DNA of 64,000 nucleotides from Kingdonia uniflora (GCA_014058105.1 JACGCM010001948.1:3658001-3722000); one strand, 5' to 3'; numbered from the stretch's first letter, positions 33,052 through 45,064 are shown. A program made the numbers and translations. The notes: a model not told the origin generated them from the sequence alone.

Positions 33052-33692
33052 TGTTAGGAATCAGGGTAGCTAATCCCAATCCCTCGCCCAAGAAAGATAA
33101 ATAGAAACGCCAATAAGAAATTATACGAAAACAAGAACACAATAATTTACCCGGAGGAGGGAAGTGGAAAACCCTTGCGGATAAAAAACCACTCCCCACG
33201 AACAATTCATTAATTAAAGATCAAAGGTTACAACGATCTTTCCAACCTTCTCAAGCTTTAATGGAGTCTCTCAAATTCTAGGTCTCTCTAGAATTAAACT
33301 GTCTAAGATTGGCTAACAAAATAACCTAAGACTCCCTTATAAACATGGGAAGTCATTACATAAAGATGAACTCAAAGTACGGATCACGAGACATACCAAT
33401 GCCTCTAGAACAACCTTTAAAAACTGACTTACCGAAGTCTATTCGAATAGACTCTTAGTCTATTCGAACAAAAGTGGGTTCTGAGTGTTCTGTTCGAACA
33501 TACATAACTTTTATTCGAATAGACAAGACTTCTATTCGAATAAACTTGTCTCTGCCTCTTCTGTTCGAACAGACAAATAGTATATTCGAACAAAACTTAA
33601 AAAAATACTTTTTTCATACCATCTTCGATCCTCGCTTGTCCCACGAGCTCCGATGAACTTCCTGGAACAAGATTTGAGTTCATACCATAATA
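33052..33692 (-). repeat. 3' LTR of D1
   Basis: Plus strand TGTTAGGAATCAGGG to CATACCATAATA. It pairs with 37239-37806 but is about 70 bases longer, through extra copies of the ATTCGAATAGAC palindrome-type motif at about 33466-33545. Confidence 0.85.
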
Positions 33693-35200
33693 ATCTCATA
33701 CTTGAAATCGAATCCTGTAGCCCATCTCCATCCAGATTTCCAACTTACTCGCGCTACCCGGACCTTCAACACCGTGAAGACCCCCTTACAAAATTTCACA
33801 ATATTCAACAAATCTCCCACTTGAAATTTGAAATGTGAGGTTCCCGTAACTTCACCAATCTTCAAAGTAACCACATTTGTAATCATGTCAAAAACCAAAC
33901 TCTTTACGCCAAAAGCTACCGTACTACACAAACTTTCAAAGTCGCACTGTACTTATGCCTTTGCAATCAATGATGCAATTAACCATTGTCATCACGATAC
34001 CCAAGAAGCTTCAGTATAGCACCACAAAACTATAGTCATTTCCATGTCACTAACGTACTTTGCCATCACAAGTAAACACAACCCTACAAGTTGAACAAGA
34101 AATACTCCATAGCTATGAGCTACAACAGAGTCTTCTTCGAATATATAATATTCATTATCAACGTCTCACCGCTCTCACTTCATGAGAAAACTCTGGTCTC
34201 ATGTAAACAATGACATACATTAGCAAACAAATCTTCAATGAGTTTAGACATAGCCAAACAAATACATGTCTCAAGCCCGAAGTAACAACAAATGATGCAC
34301 TACCAAATAATACTCCAACCAGTCTAAATGTACTATGTCAATAACAACTTTTGTTTCACGTTCTTCATGTTGAACTATACCATATGCCAAGGATTAGCCA
34401 ATCTATCGGTCCAACCTTTTATTGAGATAATCGTTCCAACGACTCTTTAATCTCACCCATGCTAGAACTTGCTTACACAACTAGCATATCATCCATACTC
34501 TAAGAACAGATGATCCATGAGTTCCCAAAACTCATAACATCAACAATGGTCTCTATGGTATAAAAAAATCCACTAATGATATAAACATATCCAACATCGA
34601 GCCTCATCGTTTCAGTGTATATCTCGAATACGCATATGAAGCTCTCATGTATGAGCCTCCATAATGCAACTTTACCCAATAACTATGTATCCACGTAGCT
34701 GACTTACATACCCATCTTCAATAAGATCAATCATGAAGAATTTTTATTTCGTATCAAGAATCACTCAATCTGGAAAAATAAAGCCACCACAAAACAACTA
34801 GCTTCCCAACCGGTGAACAAAAAAAATATTTTGACATAAACACCTGTTTCTTCTTGAAAGCACTTTACCATAAGTTTTACCTTGAACCACTTGAACAAAC
34901 TTGTTCATGTTTAACTTGTAAACCAACTTGTGAAGTAAAGAGTTTTACTATCGGTAATAGGATTACATCATATACCCGATATGACGATTGAGATCCCATC
35001 TCATCATCATCCATGATAAGCTCCCACTTGCCCATGACCTCGCCATGTAAAGCCACTTTGTAGTCATCACCAATATCGGCGAGCCATAACCAATGTCGAG
35101 AGTAATGATAACGGGTCGCAGGTCTCGTAACCTTAGTTCTTTTTTTCATTACAATCGGAGGAGTATACGGTTCTCAGTAGACATTTTCAACCAATGGTTC
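33693..35200 (-). pseudogene. RT/RNase H region of D1 (heavily decayed)
   Basis: Expected position of RT and RNase H in a minus-strand copia element. At 35149-34877 short runs (GKWELIMDDDEM, LKHEQVCSSGSR-like) resemble the start of copia RT (W..AM..E), but stops break it everywhere. No YVDD active site was found. Confidence 0.45.
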
Positions 35201-35899
35201 CAATACTATCTCCGCAGAGATTTTTACATACTCACATGACCCTGATAAATTCACTTTTCCAGTCCACTTATCTATGTCTTCGCAAAATACATCATCATTG
35301 GATATCACATCAATAAGTTGGATAATTTTCCAATTCTTCGCATTACAAGATCAATCACCAAAATCATCACAAACATATCCAATAAACATGCACAAACTAG
35401 ACATATAATCTAGTAATGATCTACTACTAGAATAGATAAAATAAGTATAAATGATTACCTCCTTTTTCGTCCAAGTGATCTCTTCTAATAGTCCAAGATT
35501 TAATGCATACCAAGACTATATCAAACGCCAAAACTACAAAATTTGCCCAAAACTGCTTTTACAACTCGATGAAATATTTTATACTTTGTGCCCTTTCAGT
35601 AATCTCACAGACCATAATTTTAGCCATAACTTGTAGTATTATTAGGATCTTCTCAAGCCTTTCAATCCCAATAGATGTTTTATCAATAGCAAACTTATCA
35701 CAGCAAAATTGATCACCATCACCGTTAGACCCAAAACGCTTCAACATTGAACCCGTCTCAATCTCAACCCAAGCTTTCCATCTATCGAAGACATCAAACT
35801 AATCGGTTTCATTCTTCAAGAAATGTACACCAAGCTCTCGTGTGGAATTGCCAATGAAAATAACAAAACCATAGAATCCCCGATTGGAACTAACTCTAG

Positions 35900-36990
35900 T
35901 CGGTTCCCATACATCATCGTATAAGTGGTTCGATCCTATATTCAATTTTTTTCTCTATCTAGAAAACCCAACTTTCTTTTGCTTCACCAAGACAACGTCT
36001 TTACAAAAGAATAAATCTATCAATTTTAAGTTGTCAAGTCTTCCCCTTGAGAACAATGTTTTCATCCAAATGCTCATGTAACCAAGTTTCACATGCCATG
36101 CTCTAGAGTCCACCATGCATCGAAGTAACAACACCAATAATCTCACCATTTGCGTTACACGTCCCTAAGTATGCATCTTGTCTTTTGTCCCAAACTAAAA
36201 TAATAGCATCCTTCATGATCTCAAAAACATCATCGCTGAAGGTAGCCAAAAGACCCAAGTTCGATAGTTGGCTCGAACACATATTTTTAGCCATACTAGA
36301 CACATTTTGCACCATGTTCGAACTTAACGAATTATCATTTGTTAATGCAATCCGAACATCTCAATTATCTACTATGTGATAGTTAATACTCATCATAGCT
36401 AGACAATTCACTTTTACCCAACGTAATTTCCAATGGAGCATCCAAGTCTAACCTCAATATTTTACAAATACCATAAGATAACCAACATGACTTCTCCCGA
36501 GTACCATGAATCACATTACATGGTTTATCCCGAGTATCACATGCCATATCACATAAATCATTAGAAATAAGATTGGAAGCACTATCGGAATTTGTACCCT
36601 CCCTAAAAAAATCACCCAACATCTCTTTATAGATCTTCTCTTCTTCGTCGATCTACAATCTTCCTTCTTATGACCAACATTACCGCAATTCAAACAAATA
36701 TCTTGTTGATTGCAATTTCATGCCTTTATGCGCCTTTTGCTTCCATTCTCAGTATGTGAAACCCTCTTTCCTTTAACTTCAACATCTGAGTAACCCGATG
36801 TTAACAAAAGACCCAAAAGGTATTACGCAAGATTCATCACCAAAGACTTCTACTACGTCGCTGAAAGTAACCCGCTTACGAGAATTTAAAGCACTCGTAA
36901 GATAATTCTGAGAATTCAAATCGCTCGAAGTTGATTCAAACATCTTTGATAGTTTGTCCATCATCTCTAATACGGTACTCACTTTAGGCA
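35900..36990 (-). pseudogene. gag knuckle and GAG-pre-integrase region of D1
   Basis: 36693-36660 carries a CCHC knuckle (ICLNCGNVGHKKEDC) as in copia gag. 36315-36103 reads LSNLGLLATFSDDVFEIMKD and 36149-35955 reads KLGYMSIWMKTLFSRGRLDN and FCKDVVLVKQKKVGFS, the GAG-pre-integrase block (normally W..RLGHMS...GM..L...G.L, then C..C..GKQ). The His-Cys residues are partly replaced. Confidence 0.7.
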
Positions 36991-37224
36991 ATTTAGAAGA
37001 AATAGAACTTGAGAGTGTTGAATGAACTTTACCAAGAACATCATGATTTAAAATGCTCCCACTTCAAACAATCCATATCGGGCGGCTTCGTCGAAATCCC
37101 TCCTAGAAGAAAATCACAATCCTCCGCATATAGAAAATCTTTTACTTATATCTTCCAAATCCCAAAGTTTAATCCATTGAATTCGTTAATTTCTAATTTC
37201 TCCATATCGGCCATCGCTCTACTT

Positions 37225-37236
37225 GCTCTGATACCA
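37225..37236 (-). other. Primer binding site of D1 (tRNA-iMet)
   Basis: The minus strand reads TGGTATCAGAGC, an exact match to the common initiator-tRNA-Met site of plant copia elements, two bases inside the LTR. Confidence 0.95.
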
Positions 37237-37238
37237 GT

Positions 37239-37806
37239 TGTTAGGAATCAGGGTAGCTAATCCCAATCCCTCGCCCAGAACGATAAACGGAAATGCCAAT
37301 AAGAAATTATACGAAAGCAAGAACACGATAATTTACCCAGAAGAGGGAAGTGGAAAACCCTTGCAGATAAAAAACCACTCCCCACGAACAATTCACTAAT
37401 CAAATATCAAATGTTACAATGATCTCTTCAAGCTTCTCAACCTTTAATGGAGTCTCTCAAATTCTAGGTCTCTCTAGAATTAAACTGTCCAAGATTGGCT
37501 AACAAAATAACTTAAGACTCCCTTATAAACATGGAAAGTTATTACATAAAGATGGACTCAGAGTACGGATCACGAGACACACCAACGCCTCTAGAACAAC
37601 CTTCTAAAACTGACTTACCGAAGTCAATTCGAATAGACTCTTAGTCTATTCGAACAAACTTGTCCCTTCCTCTTCTGTTCGAACAGACAAATAGTCTATT
37701 CGAACAGAACTTGAAAAAATATTTTTTTCATACTATCTTCGATCCTCGCTTGTCCCACGAGCTCCGATGAACTTCCTCAAACAAGATTCGAGTTCATACC
37801 ATAACA
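37239..37806 (-). repeat. 5' LTR of D1
   Basis: Plus strand TGTTAGGAATCAGGG to CATACCATAACA, so TG..CA ends in both directions. It contains ATTCGAATAGAC, GTCTATTCGAAC and TGTTCGAACAGAC palindromes. Confidence 0.9.
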
Positions 37807-38125
37807 CTTTCTCTGCGTCACGCCCTCGAGTCAAGATTAGGACTTTATGCAATGACTTTCTAACCCGATGATTTCAGTTATCAATCTCGGATGGATCATA
37901 AGATTCAATTCAACACCGGGACTAAAAATAAGAACTAAATAAATTGAACTTCATATTTGAGTACTTGATAGAAAAAATTAACGCTTACATATAGTTCAAA
38001 TTATACTATTAGGAAAACATGAACCCTAACTAAGCTCTTCATAAAGATAGCTAAAATCGATAAGACTAATCCTAGCTATTACTATATTTATCGTGATAAT
38101 ACTCTCCTAGCTAAAATCGATAAAA
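37807..38125. other. Unassigned sequence between D1 and SINE
   Basis: No gene is seen. It contains a short direct repeat, ctagctaaaatcgataa, at about 38048 and 38107. Confidence 0.4.
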
Positions 38126-38264
38126 CCATTGGGCCCTTGGCTCAGTGGTGGTTGTGACCCTTCACCAAGAGAGGAGTCGTAGGTTTGAAACCCTATGAGG
38201 TTAGAAACTCAGGGTTACGGATCCCTATATAAAACCGGCTTGCCTTGCAAACAAAACAAAAAAA
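38126..38264 (+). mobile_element. tRNA-derived SINE, copy 1
   Basis: Pol III box A TGGCTCAGTGG (38138-38148) fits the consensus. Box B GGTTTGAAACC (38182-38192) has one mismatch. A tRNA-unrelated part follows (cagggttacggatcc, tataaaaccgg) and an A-rich tail (38251-38264). It is about 85% alike to copy 2 at 49191-49323. It ends five bases from the stop codon of the GDSL pseudogene on the other strand. Confidence 0.85.
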
Positions 38265-38920
38265 TATTCTTATGATCCAGTGAGAAGTTGAAGCACAGTG
38301 GTCTCGCAAATGTTGGCAAGAACTTGATACGTAGCTTGTGTTGGATGAACAGCATCCCAAAAAACATATCTTGAGGCGTCATGACATGTCGGAACCACTC
38401 TGCTGCAAAGAGGATCCATCTCCATCGTCCCTGTTCAACAGCATCCCTGCGATGTTTCATGAAAACCATATCTCCCCGGGTTTGTGATCATGTCCATCAA
38501 TGGATTGTAGATGTCAACATATGCAATTTTTACTCCAGGAAGTGTTGTTTGTAATCTGTTGATAAGAGACTGAAGCTTGGTATTATAAACCTTTGAGTCA
38601 GTGTTTTGTTGTATTACACAAACATGCTGAAACATATGTGGGCTTGGTATAAAGCTGCCTGCGGTAACCTGGAACGGAAGACAGCCTATTGAAGGAAAAC
38701 CGGTTATAGATAGTTTTCGCACCCCCATGTTGTATAGTCGCTGCATGCAGGAGAAAAACAACAAATACAATTAACACCTTGATGGACATTTAAAAGGAAC
38801 TTCCGATAGTCCATGTTAATCCACAAATAAAAAATAACGTGCTTCACTGAAAGTAGGCCTAATTCTAATTCGTAAAATATACAAACCCTTAAGCATGAAA
38901 ACCTAGTTTGATACTTGTAT

Positions 38921-39239
38921 TGTTAAAAGTTAAGCTTAATTGGTGCACATTTTTCAAGGCTATTTTGGGCACAAATAAAACATGAGAAAGTTCAAGAAGA
39001 TCGACCTTTTACATTCTTGTAACCTATTTTTGTTTTCAATTTTGTGTTGTTTATTAGGGTGATATAAAACCTCTTAAAAAGGTAGTGGGGTGTGTAGAAA
39101 CTTCTCTAGTACCGATATATAGGTGTAGGGACTTTGTTTTGATATATGAGTTCAAGAATATATCAATATATAAGTGTTATTTACCTCTTCCTCTTATAAT
39201 TCGAAAATCATCATTTCATTTCATTGTTCATATCCAACA
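38921..39239 (+). repeat. 5' LTR of element E
   Basis: TGTTAAAAGTTAAGC to ATATCCAACA, 319 bases; pairs with 43350-43668. Confidence 0.92.
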
Positions 39240-39242
39240 TAG

Positions 39243-39254
39243 TGGTATCAAAGC
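39243..39254 (+). other. Primer binding site of element E (tRNA-iMet)
   Basis: TGGTATCAAAGC, one base off the initiator tRNA-Met site, three bases after the LTR. Confidence 0.9.
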
Positions 39255-39260
39255 GACGAG

Positions 39261-40420
39261 ATGAACGGTGGTGGAATGATGCCATTTCAAATCCCACGCC
39301 TAACTAAAGAGAATTATGAAAATTGGTGCATCCAAATAAAGGCGCTTCTTGGAGTACAAGATGTATGGGAAGTTGTTGAGAAGGGGTATGTTGAACCCAA
39401 AGATGAGAATACGCTAACACAATCTCAAAATAACGCACTCAAAGATTCAAGAAAGAGGGACAAGAAATCTCTCTTCTTCATCTATCAAGGGTTAGATAAG
39501 ACCGCATTTGAGAAAGTTGCATGTGCAACCTCGTCAAAACAAGTATGGAAAATTCTTGAGAATTCCTACAAAGGTGGTGCAAAGGTGAAGAAGATTCGTC
39601 TTCAAACTCTTTGAGGGGAGTTTGAAGTCTTACGTATGAAGGAGACGGAGTTGGTTTCTGAATATTTCTCTAGAGTGTTGGCGGTTGTGAATCAACTAAA
39701 AAGAAATGGCGAAAGCGTAGAAGATATTCGAGTCGTAGAGAAAATTCTACGATCTCTAGATTCAAAGTTTGACTACATTTTAGTAGCTATCGAAGAGTCT
39801 AAGGACTTGGATACCATGACCATTAATCAACTCATGGGATCTTTGCAAGCTCACGAAGAAAGGTTCAAAAAGAAGAAGCAAGAACCATTGGAGCAAGTAC
39901 TCCAAGCAAGTCTTTCTTTAAAAGAAGGACGCGAAGAATATCAAGGCGACCAAAGTCGTGGAAGAGGCCGTGGGCGAGGTCGAGGTCGAGGAAGAGGTGG
40001 TCATGTATTTAACAATGGTGAGAAATACTACCAAAGCAATTATTCAAGAGGGCGTGGAAGGAGTAATTGGTCATATGGAAGGCAAAGGTACGAAAAACCT
40101 CATGAAAACTCTCATGTTCAATGCTTTAATTGCAAAAAGTATAGACATTTTGCATGAGAATGCAAGAGCCCTAGCAATATCAATGAGAGAGTTAATTATG
40201 TGGAAGAGAAAATTGAGAATGAAGGGCCTACATTATTGTTGGCATATAACAAAATGGATGGACAAAATGATGGAAGTAATGCGTGGTATCTCGACTCTGG
40301 CGCAAGTAACCACATGTATGGTCAAAGAAAAATGTTTGTTGAACTTGACGAAAAGGTTAATGGGAACGTCACATTTGAAGACTCATCAAAAAATTTGGTG
40401 AAGGGAAAGGTAAAATTTTA
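39261..40420 (+). pseudogene. gag of element E
   Basis: Starts [20 protein letters not shown] and continues [19 protein letters not shown] (copia gag core, UBN2 type), then a TGA at about 39613 and [21 protein letters not shown] Gly-Arg run ([17 protein letters not shown], 39955-40006) precedes the zinc knuckle [13 protein letters not shown], whose last part is cut by a TGA at 40155. A following block has the protease start [11 protein letters not shown] (DSG active site) at 40281-40313. It is alive-looking apart from two stops and a frameshift near 40405. Confidence 0.88.
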
Positions 40421-43356
40421 ATTCGGTTAGAGAATGGGAATCACCAATATATTTTAAATGCCTATTATGTGCCAAATATGAATACCAACATCTTGAGCAT
40501 AGGGAAACTCTTAGAAAAAGGCTATGATATTTACATGAAGGATCGTAGTCTTTTGCTAAGAGATCAAAAAAGGAATTTGGTCGTGAACGTGACAATGTCA
40601 AGAAACCGTATGTTTTTGCTAAACATTCAAAACGATGTTGCCCAATGTTTAAGTGTTTGTTATAAAGACTCATCGTGGATATGGCATTTGAGATTTGGAC
40701 ACCTCAACTTCGGTGGATTAGAGTTATTGTCAAAGAAAAAGATGGTGAAAGGTCTACCTTTTATTAAACACCCAGAGAAATTATGTGAAGGATGTCTTCT
40801 TGGCAAGCATCCTAGAAAGAATTTTCCAAAAGAAGCATCACAAAGAGTAACCAAGCCTCTTCAACTCATTCATACGGACGTATGTGGACCAATCAATCCA
40901 ATATCATTTGGTAAGAATCGTTATTTTCTTCTCTTCATCGATGACTTTAGCCGAAAGACTTGGGTATATTTTCTTCAAGAAAAATCCAAAGTCTTTGGCG
41001 CTTTCAAAAAATTTAAAGCACTTGTTGAAAAAGAAAGCGGTCATTTTATTAAAGCTTTGAGATCCGATAGAGGAGGCGAATTTACATCTAAAGAATTTAA
41101 AAATTATTGCGAAGAACATGGAATTTTCCGCCCTTTAACGGTTCCATATACGCCCCAACAAAATGGTGTATCTGAAAGGAAGAATCGAACTATTCTTAAA
41201 ATGGCTCGAAGTATGTTGAAGAGTAAGACAATGCCTAAAGAATTTTGGGCCGAGGCGGTAGCTTGTAGTATCTACTTACAAAATCGTTGTCCATCAAGAA
41301 GTGTATGAAATATGACATCACAAGAAGCATGGAGTGGAAGAAAACCCGGTGTGGCACACTTACGTGTATTTGGAAGTGTTGCTTATGCGCATATACCCGA
41401 CCAAAAGAAGTCGAAGCTAGATGATAAAAGTGCGAAGTATGTCTTTGTGGGCTATGATTCTCGCTCAAAAGACTACAAATTGTACAATCCCAATGATGGA
41501 AAGACAATTGTGAGTAGAGATGTTGAATTCAACGAAGAAGACACATATAATTATAATACCAAAAAAGTAGATTATGAGATTTTTGCATGGGACGGAGAAG
41601 ACATTCAAGCACCTCAAAAACTTCTGATGCTGACTATTTTACCTCAATCTCCATTGCCACAACCTCGTGATGACTCATCATCTTCCGAAGAAAGTTCAAA
41701 TGAGAAGACACCACAATTTAGAAGCCTAATGGAGCTTTATGACATAACTCAAGTCATCGATGGAAATGACCAAACACTTTTTTGTCTTCTTGCCGATTGT
41801 GAACCACTTGGATTTGATGATGCGGTGGAACATCCAAAGTGGAGAGAAGCCATGGATGATGAAATCAAGGCGATCGAGAGAAATTATACATGGGAATTAA
41901 CTTCCCTTCCTAAGGGGAAAAGGCTATAGGAGTCAAGTTGGTGTACAAAGTGAAAAGGCGTGCCAATGGGGAAGTTGAGAGATACAAAACGCAGTTGGTC
42001 GTCAAAGAATACAAGCAACGGTATGGGATTGACTAAGATGAGGTATTTGCTCTGGTAGCTCGCTTGGAAACTATAAGATTAATTATTTCCTTAGCGGCTC
42101 AAAATAGTTGGAAGATTTATCAAATGGATGTGAAGTCTACGTTTTTGAATGGCTTTCTTGAGGAGGAGGTTTATGTTGAACAACCATTGGGGTATATCAA
42201 GAAAGGCCATGAAAAGAATGTTCTAAAGTTGAAAAGGACACTTTATGGTTTGAAGCAAGCTCCAAGGGCATGGAATTGTAGAATCGACAAATACTTTCAA
42301 GATAACAACTTCATCAAATTCCCATATGAACATGCTCTTTACACAAAGGTGAATGAAAACGGAGACATGTTGCTTGCTTGCTTGAACGTGGACGATCTAA
42401 TTTTCACGGGAAATAATCCGAACATGTTCGAGGAGTTCAAGAGATCTATGGTACGAGAATTCGAGATGACCGACATTGGTTTAATATCATTCTTTCTTGG
42501 AATTGAAGTGAAGCAAATGGATAAAGGTATTTTTATCTCTCAAGAAGGTTATGCGAAATAAGTTCTCAAGAAATTCAAGATGGAAAATTGCCAACCCGTG
42601 CAAATACCCGTAGAATGTGGCATTAAGTTGTCAAAATATGATAATGGGGAACTTGTTGATCCAACAATGTTCAAAAGCTTGGTTGGGAGTCTTCGATATT
42701 TAACATGTACAAGACTGGATATTCTTTATGGTGTTGGACTAATTAGCTGGTACATGGAAGAACCATCATCCGTTCACTTGAAGACGACAAAGAGGATCCT
42801 TCGATACATCAAAGGTACTTGTGATCATGGATTATTTTACTCATCATCTAATGACTCTCAACTTGTAGGTTATTCCGATAGTGATTGGGGAGGAGATATT
42901 GATGATATAAAGAGTACTACCAGATATGTGTTCTATATGGGAGATACCGCTTTCACATGGTCGTCAAAGAAGCAACCGATCGTGACTTTTTCCACATGTG
43001 AAGCCGAGTATGATGTTGCCTCATCAAGAGTTTGTCATGCACTTTGGCTACGAAGTATGCTCAATGAACTTCAAATTCGTCAAGATGAACTGACAAATAT
43101 TTGTGTTGATAATATGTCCGCAAAAGCCTTAGCCAAAAATCCTATTTTTCATGAAAGGAGCAAACACATCGACATATGTTGCCACATTATTCGGGAGTGT
43201 GTGAAGAAGAAAGAGATTGAACTCAATTACGTCCGCACTCATGATCAAGTAGTGGATATATTCACGAAGCCTCTCAAAGTTGACGTATTCACGAAATTGA
43301 AGGGGATGCTCGGAATGGTCGATGGACGAAAATTAAGCTTAAAGGGGGATGTTTAA
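40421..43356 (+). pseudogene. pol of element E (protease end, integrase, RT, RNase H)
   Basis: Long open pieces. 40469-41308: WHLRFGHLNFGGLELLSKKK and CEGCLLGKHPRKNF (GAG-pre-integrase), HTDVCGPI, FIDDFSRKTWVYFL, LRSDRGGEFTSKEF, TPQQNGVSERKNRT (DDE core). 41312-41929: copia linker KYVFVGYDSRSKDYKLYN and EHPKWREAMDDEI (RT start). 42064-42561: QMDVKSTFLNGFLEEEVYVE, LNVDDLIFTGNN (active site, N for usual Y). 42580-43356: SLRYLTCTRLDILYGVG, GYSDSDWGGDIDD and EAEYDVASS (RNase H), ending in the 3' LTR. Breaks: TGA about 41306, frameshift about 41927, TAA at 42034, TAA at 42559. Confidence 0.9.
43341..43350 (+). other. Polypurine tract of element E
   Basis: AAAGGGGGAT directly before the 3' LTR start TGTTTAAAG. 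Confidence 0.85.
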
Positions 43357-43668
43357 AGTTAAGCTTAATTGGTGCACATTTTTCAAGGCTATTTTGGGCA
43401 CAAATAAAATATGAGAATGTTCAAGAAGATCGACCTTTCACATTCTTGTAACCTATTTTCGTTTTTAATTTTGTGTGGATTATTAGGGTGATGTAAAACC
43501 TCTTAAATGGGTAGTGGGGTGTGTAAAAACTTCTCTAGTACCTATATATAGGTGTAGGGACTTTGTTTTGATATATGAGTTCAAGAATATATCAATATAT
43601 AAGTGTTTTTTGCCTCTTCCTCTTATAATCCGAAAATTATCATTTCATTTCATTGTTCATATCCAACT
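43350..43668 (+). repeat. 3' LTR of element E
   Basis: TGTTTAAAGTTAAGC to ATATCCAACT; the last base differs from the 5' copy. Confidence 0.9.
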
Positions 43669-44433
43669 TGCATGATCAACTTCAACAAATATAGTTTCTT
43701 TAGAAGTGTCAAAAACATAAAATTAAAAAAGGAAAAAAAAAATTGTAAAAACGTACCTCGACAAAAGTTTCTAGGTTCCGTAGCAAGAAATCTTGGTAAG
43801 CAGAAATCAAAAACTGCAATCTCCTAGTCCCAGGTAACTCCAAATCAAATTGCTAGTCCCAGAGCCAATAGCAAACAACGCGTCTCCTACTACTTGATTA
43901 GCTCTTTGCAACCCGAAACGCCTTTGGATGCGGCCCAAACACCGTCTAAAGTGCCTTAGTTGTGTATTCATATGTAAAGCATTAATCACAATTGCTGTAA
44001 AATTGTCCAAACCCGTTCCCGCAGATGCAAAGCTAACACCGGTAAGCAGGTCTTGATTAGGAACTGTTTTGTTCAAATAAGCCAGTAACTCACCCTTGAT
44101 TCCCAACATGGAGACCAAGTAATCTGTGGGAAATCTCCCATTGGTAAACCTTCCCGAAGCAACATGAGAGGGGAAATCGCGCCCATAAGGAACGTGATCG
44201 GCTTTGAAGAAGGTGAGGAGGGCATTATTGTTTCGAGGGTCGAGAGTGGAGTCCCCAAAAGCAAACACGGCTGATATGCTGTGGGGAGGAGCGATTGAAG
44301 AAGCGTTTTGGGAAGAGACATGAAGGGGAAGAATAAGAGCAAGGAAGAAGAAGAAAAAGATTGCTCTATGAGCCATTGTTGTTTGTTTCTCCAGTTTGAT
44401 TTCTATGATTTGATAATGAGTTAAGACCCATCC

Positions 44434-44441
44434 TATTTATA
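44434..44441 (-). promoter_or_regulatory. TATA box of the GDSL pseudogene
   Basis: The minus strand reads CTATAAATAG about 60 bases before the ATG at 44376, a good plant core promoter match. Element D2 starts 75 bases further upstream, so distal control sequence was pushed 3.3 kb away. Confidence 0.6.
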
Positions 44442-44516
44442 GAGTTCAATACTAAGTGAGTCCTAATTGTAGTAGCACTTGGTTTACTTCTATGAGTTTG
44501 AATAATAGTTTATGTT

Positions 44517-45064
44517 TAATCCACAATACGATTGAGAAGCTTTTAGTTAGTAGAGAAAATAGAAGAACACCAATTAGGAAAAATAAAGCTTTACTTGCAT
44601 AAAAAAATAAAGTAGATTACAATGAATCACTCCAAAACCCTAGGCTTCTCTCAGAACTCTTTCAGATCTAACATCAGAAGAAGAAGAAAAGATAACCTAA
44701 GTCCAATTTATATAGAGGGAACTCGAAATTACAAAAATAGAATGCATCTCGAGGCAAAATAATCCTAAGAATTAAAATGCCGCCAGAGTCGTTCGAACGA
44801 ACTAGGGAGTCGTTCGAACGACTTTACGACTAATAGGTTTAAAACCCTAGAAACTTGCCTGATCGTTTGAACGAAAACCCAGCTCATTCGAACGAAATAT
44901 GGCTCTGGACCAAAATTCCAGTGGCATGAAAATAACTCGTTCGAACGAAAAATGGTCCGGAGCCAAAATTCCAGTGGGATGGAATTTGGTCGTTCGAACG
45001 ACTCTCAACCTCATTCGAATGACTTTTGAAAAAATATCAAATAACTCTAGATCTTCCTGGATCA
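44517..45064 (-). repeat. 3' LTR of D2
   Basis: Plus strand TAATCCACAATACG to CCTGGATCA; pairs with 47279-47812. Contains many GTCGTTCGAACGAC-type palindromes. Confidence 0.9.

Larger units (their letters stand above)
33052..37806 (-). mobile_element. Ty1/copia element D1 (degenerate)
   Basis: LTRs at 33052-33692 and 37239-37806, with the tRNA-iMet primer site next to the latter, so the element reads on the minus strand. A likely 5-bp target duplication flanks it: TTTTC (33047-33051) and CTTTC (37807-37811), one mismatch. Inside, gag with a CCHC knuckle, the GAG-pre-integrase region and RT traces are recognisable, but the frame is broken throughout. Confidence 0.85.
38921..43668 (+). mobile_element. 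Ty1/copia element E, nearly full length
   Basis: LTRs at 38921-39239 and 43350-43668, about 94-95% alike by eye. TGTAT (38916-38920) and TGCAT (43669-43673) are a one-mismatch 5-bp target duplication. Primer site TGGTATCAAAGC at 39243 and polypurine tract AAAGGGGGAT before the 3' LTR. Gag, integrase, RT and RNase H are all present in the right order, broken only by about five point stops and two frameshifts. It is the best preserved retroelement in the window. Confidence 0.92.
38741..43756 (-). other. Intron of the GDSL pseudogene carrying element E
   Basis: GT (43755-43756) and AG (38741-38742) on the minus strand. About 4.75 of its 5.0 kb is copia E in the opposite orientation; the original intron was roughly 260 bases. 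Confidence 0.75.
38270..44376 (-). pseudogene. GDSL esterase/lipase pseudogene
   Basis: Secreted plant GDSL lipase (SGNH hydrolase). Exon 1 (44376-43757): signal peptide MAHRAIFFFFFLALILPLHV, block I FAFGDSTLDPRNNN (catalytic Ser; usually GNNN), SGRFTNGRFPTDYL, DLLTGVSFASAGTGLDN and VGDALFAIGSGTSN. A one-base loss just after SGTSN shifts the frame. The remainder, in the shifted frame, ends LISAYQDFLLRNLETFVE at a GT donor. The last exon (38740-38270): NMGVRKLSITGFPSIGCLPF, GVKIAYVDIYNPLMDMITNP, GFHETSQGCC then a TGA where Gly is expected, then CHDASRYVFWDAVHPT (catalytic Asp and His). The 5 kb intron holds copia E. The two lesions mean it cannot make a full enzyme. Confidence 0.9.
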
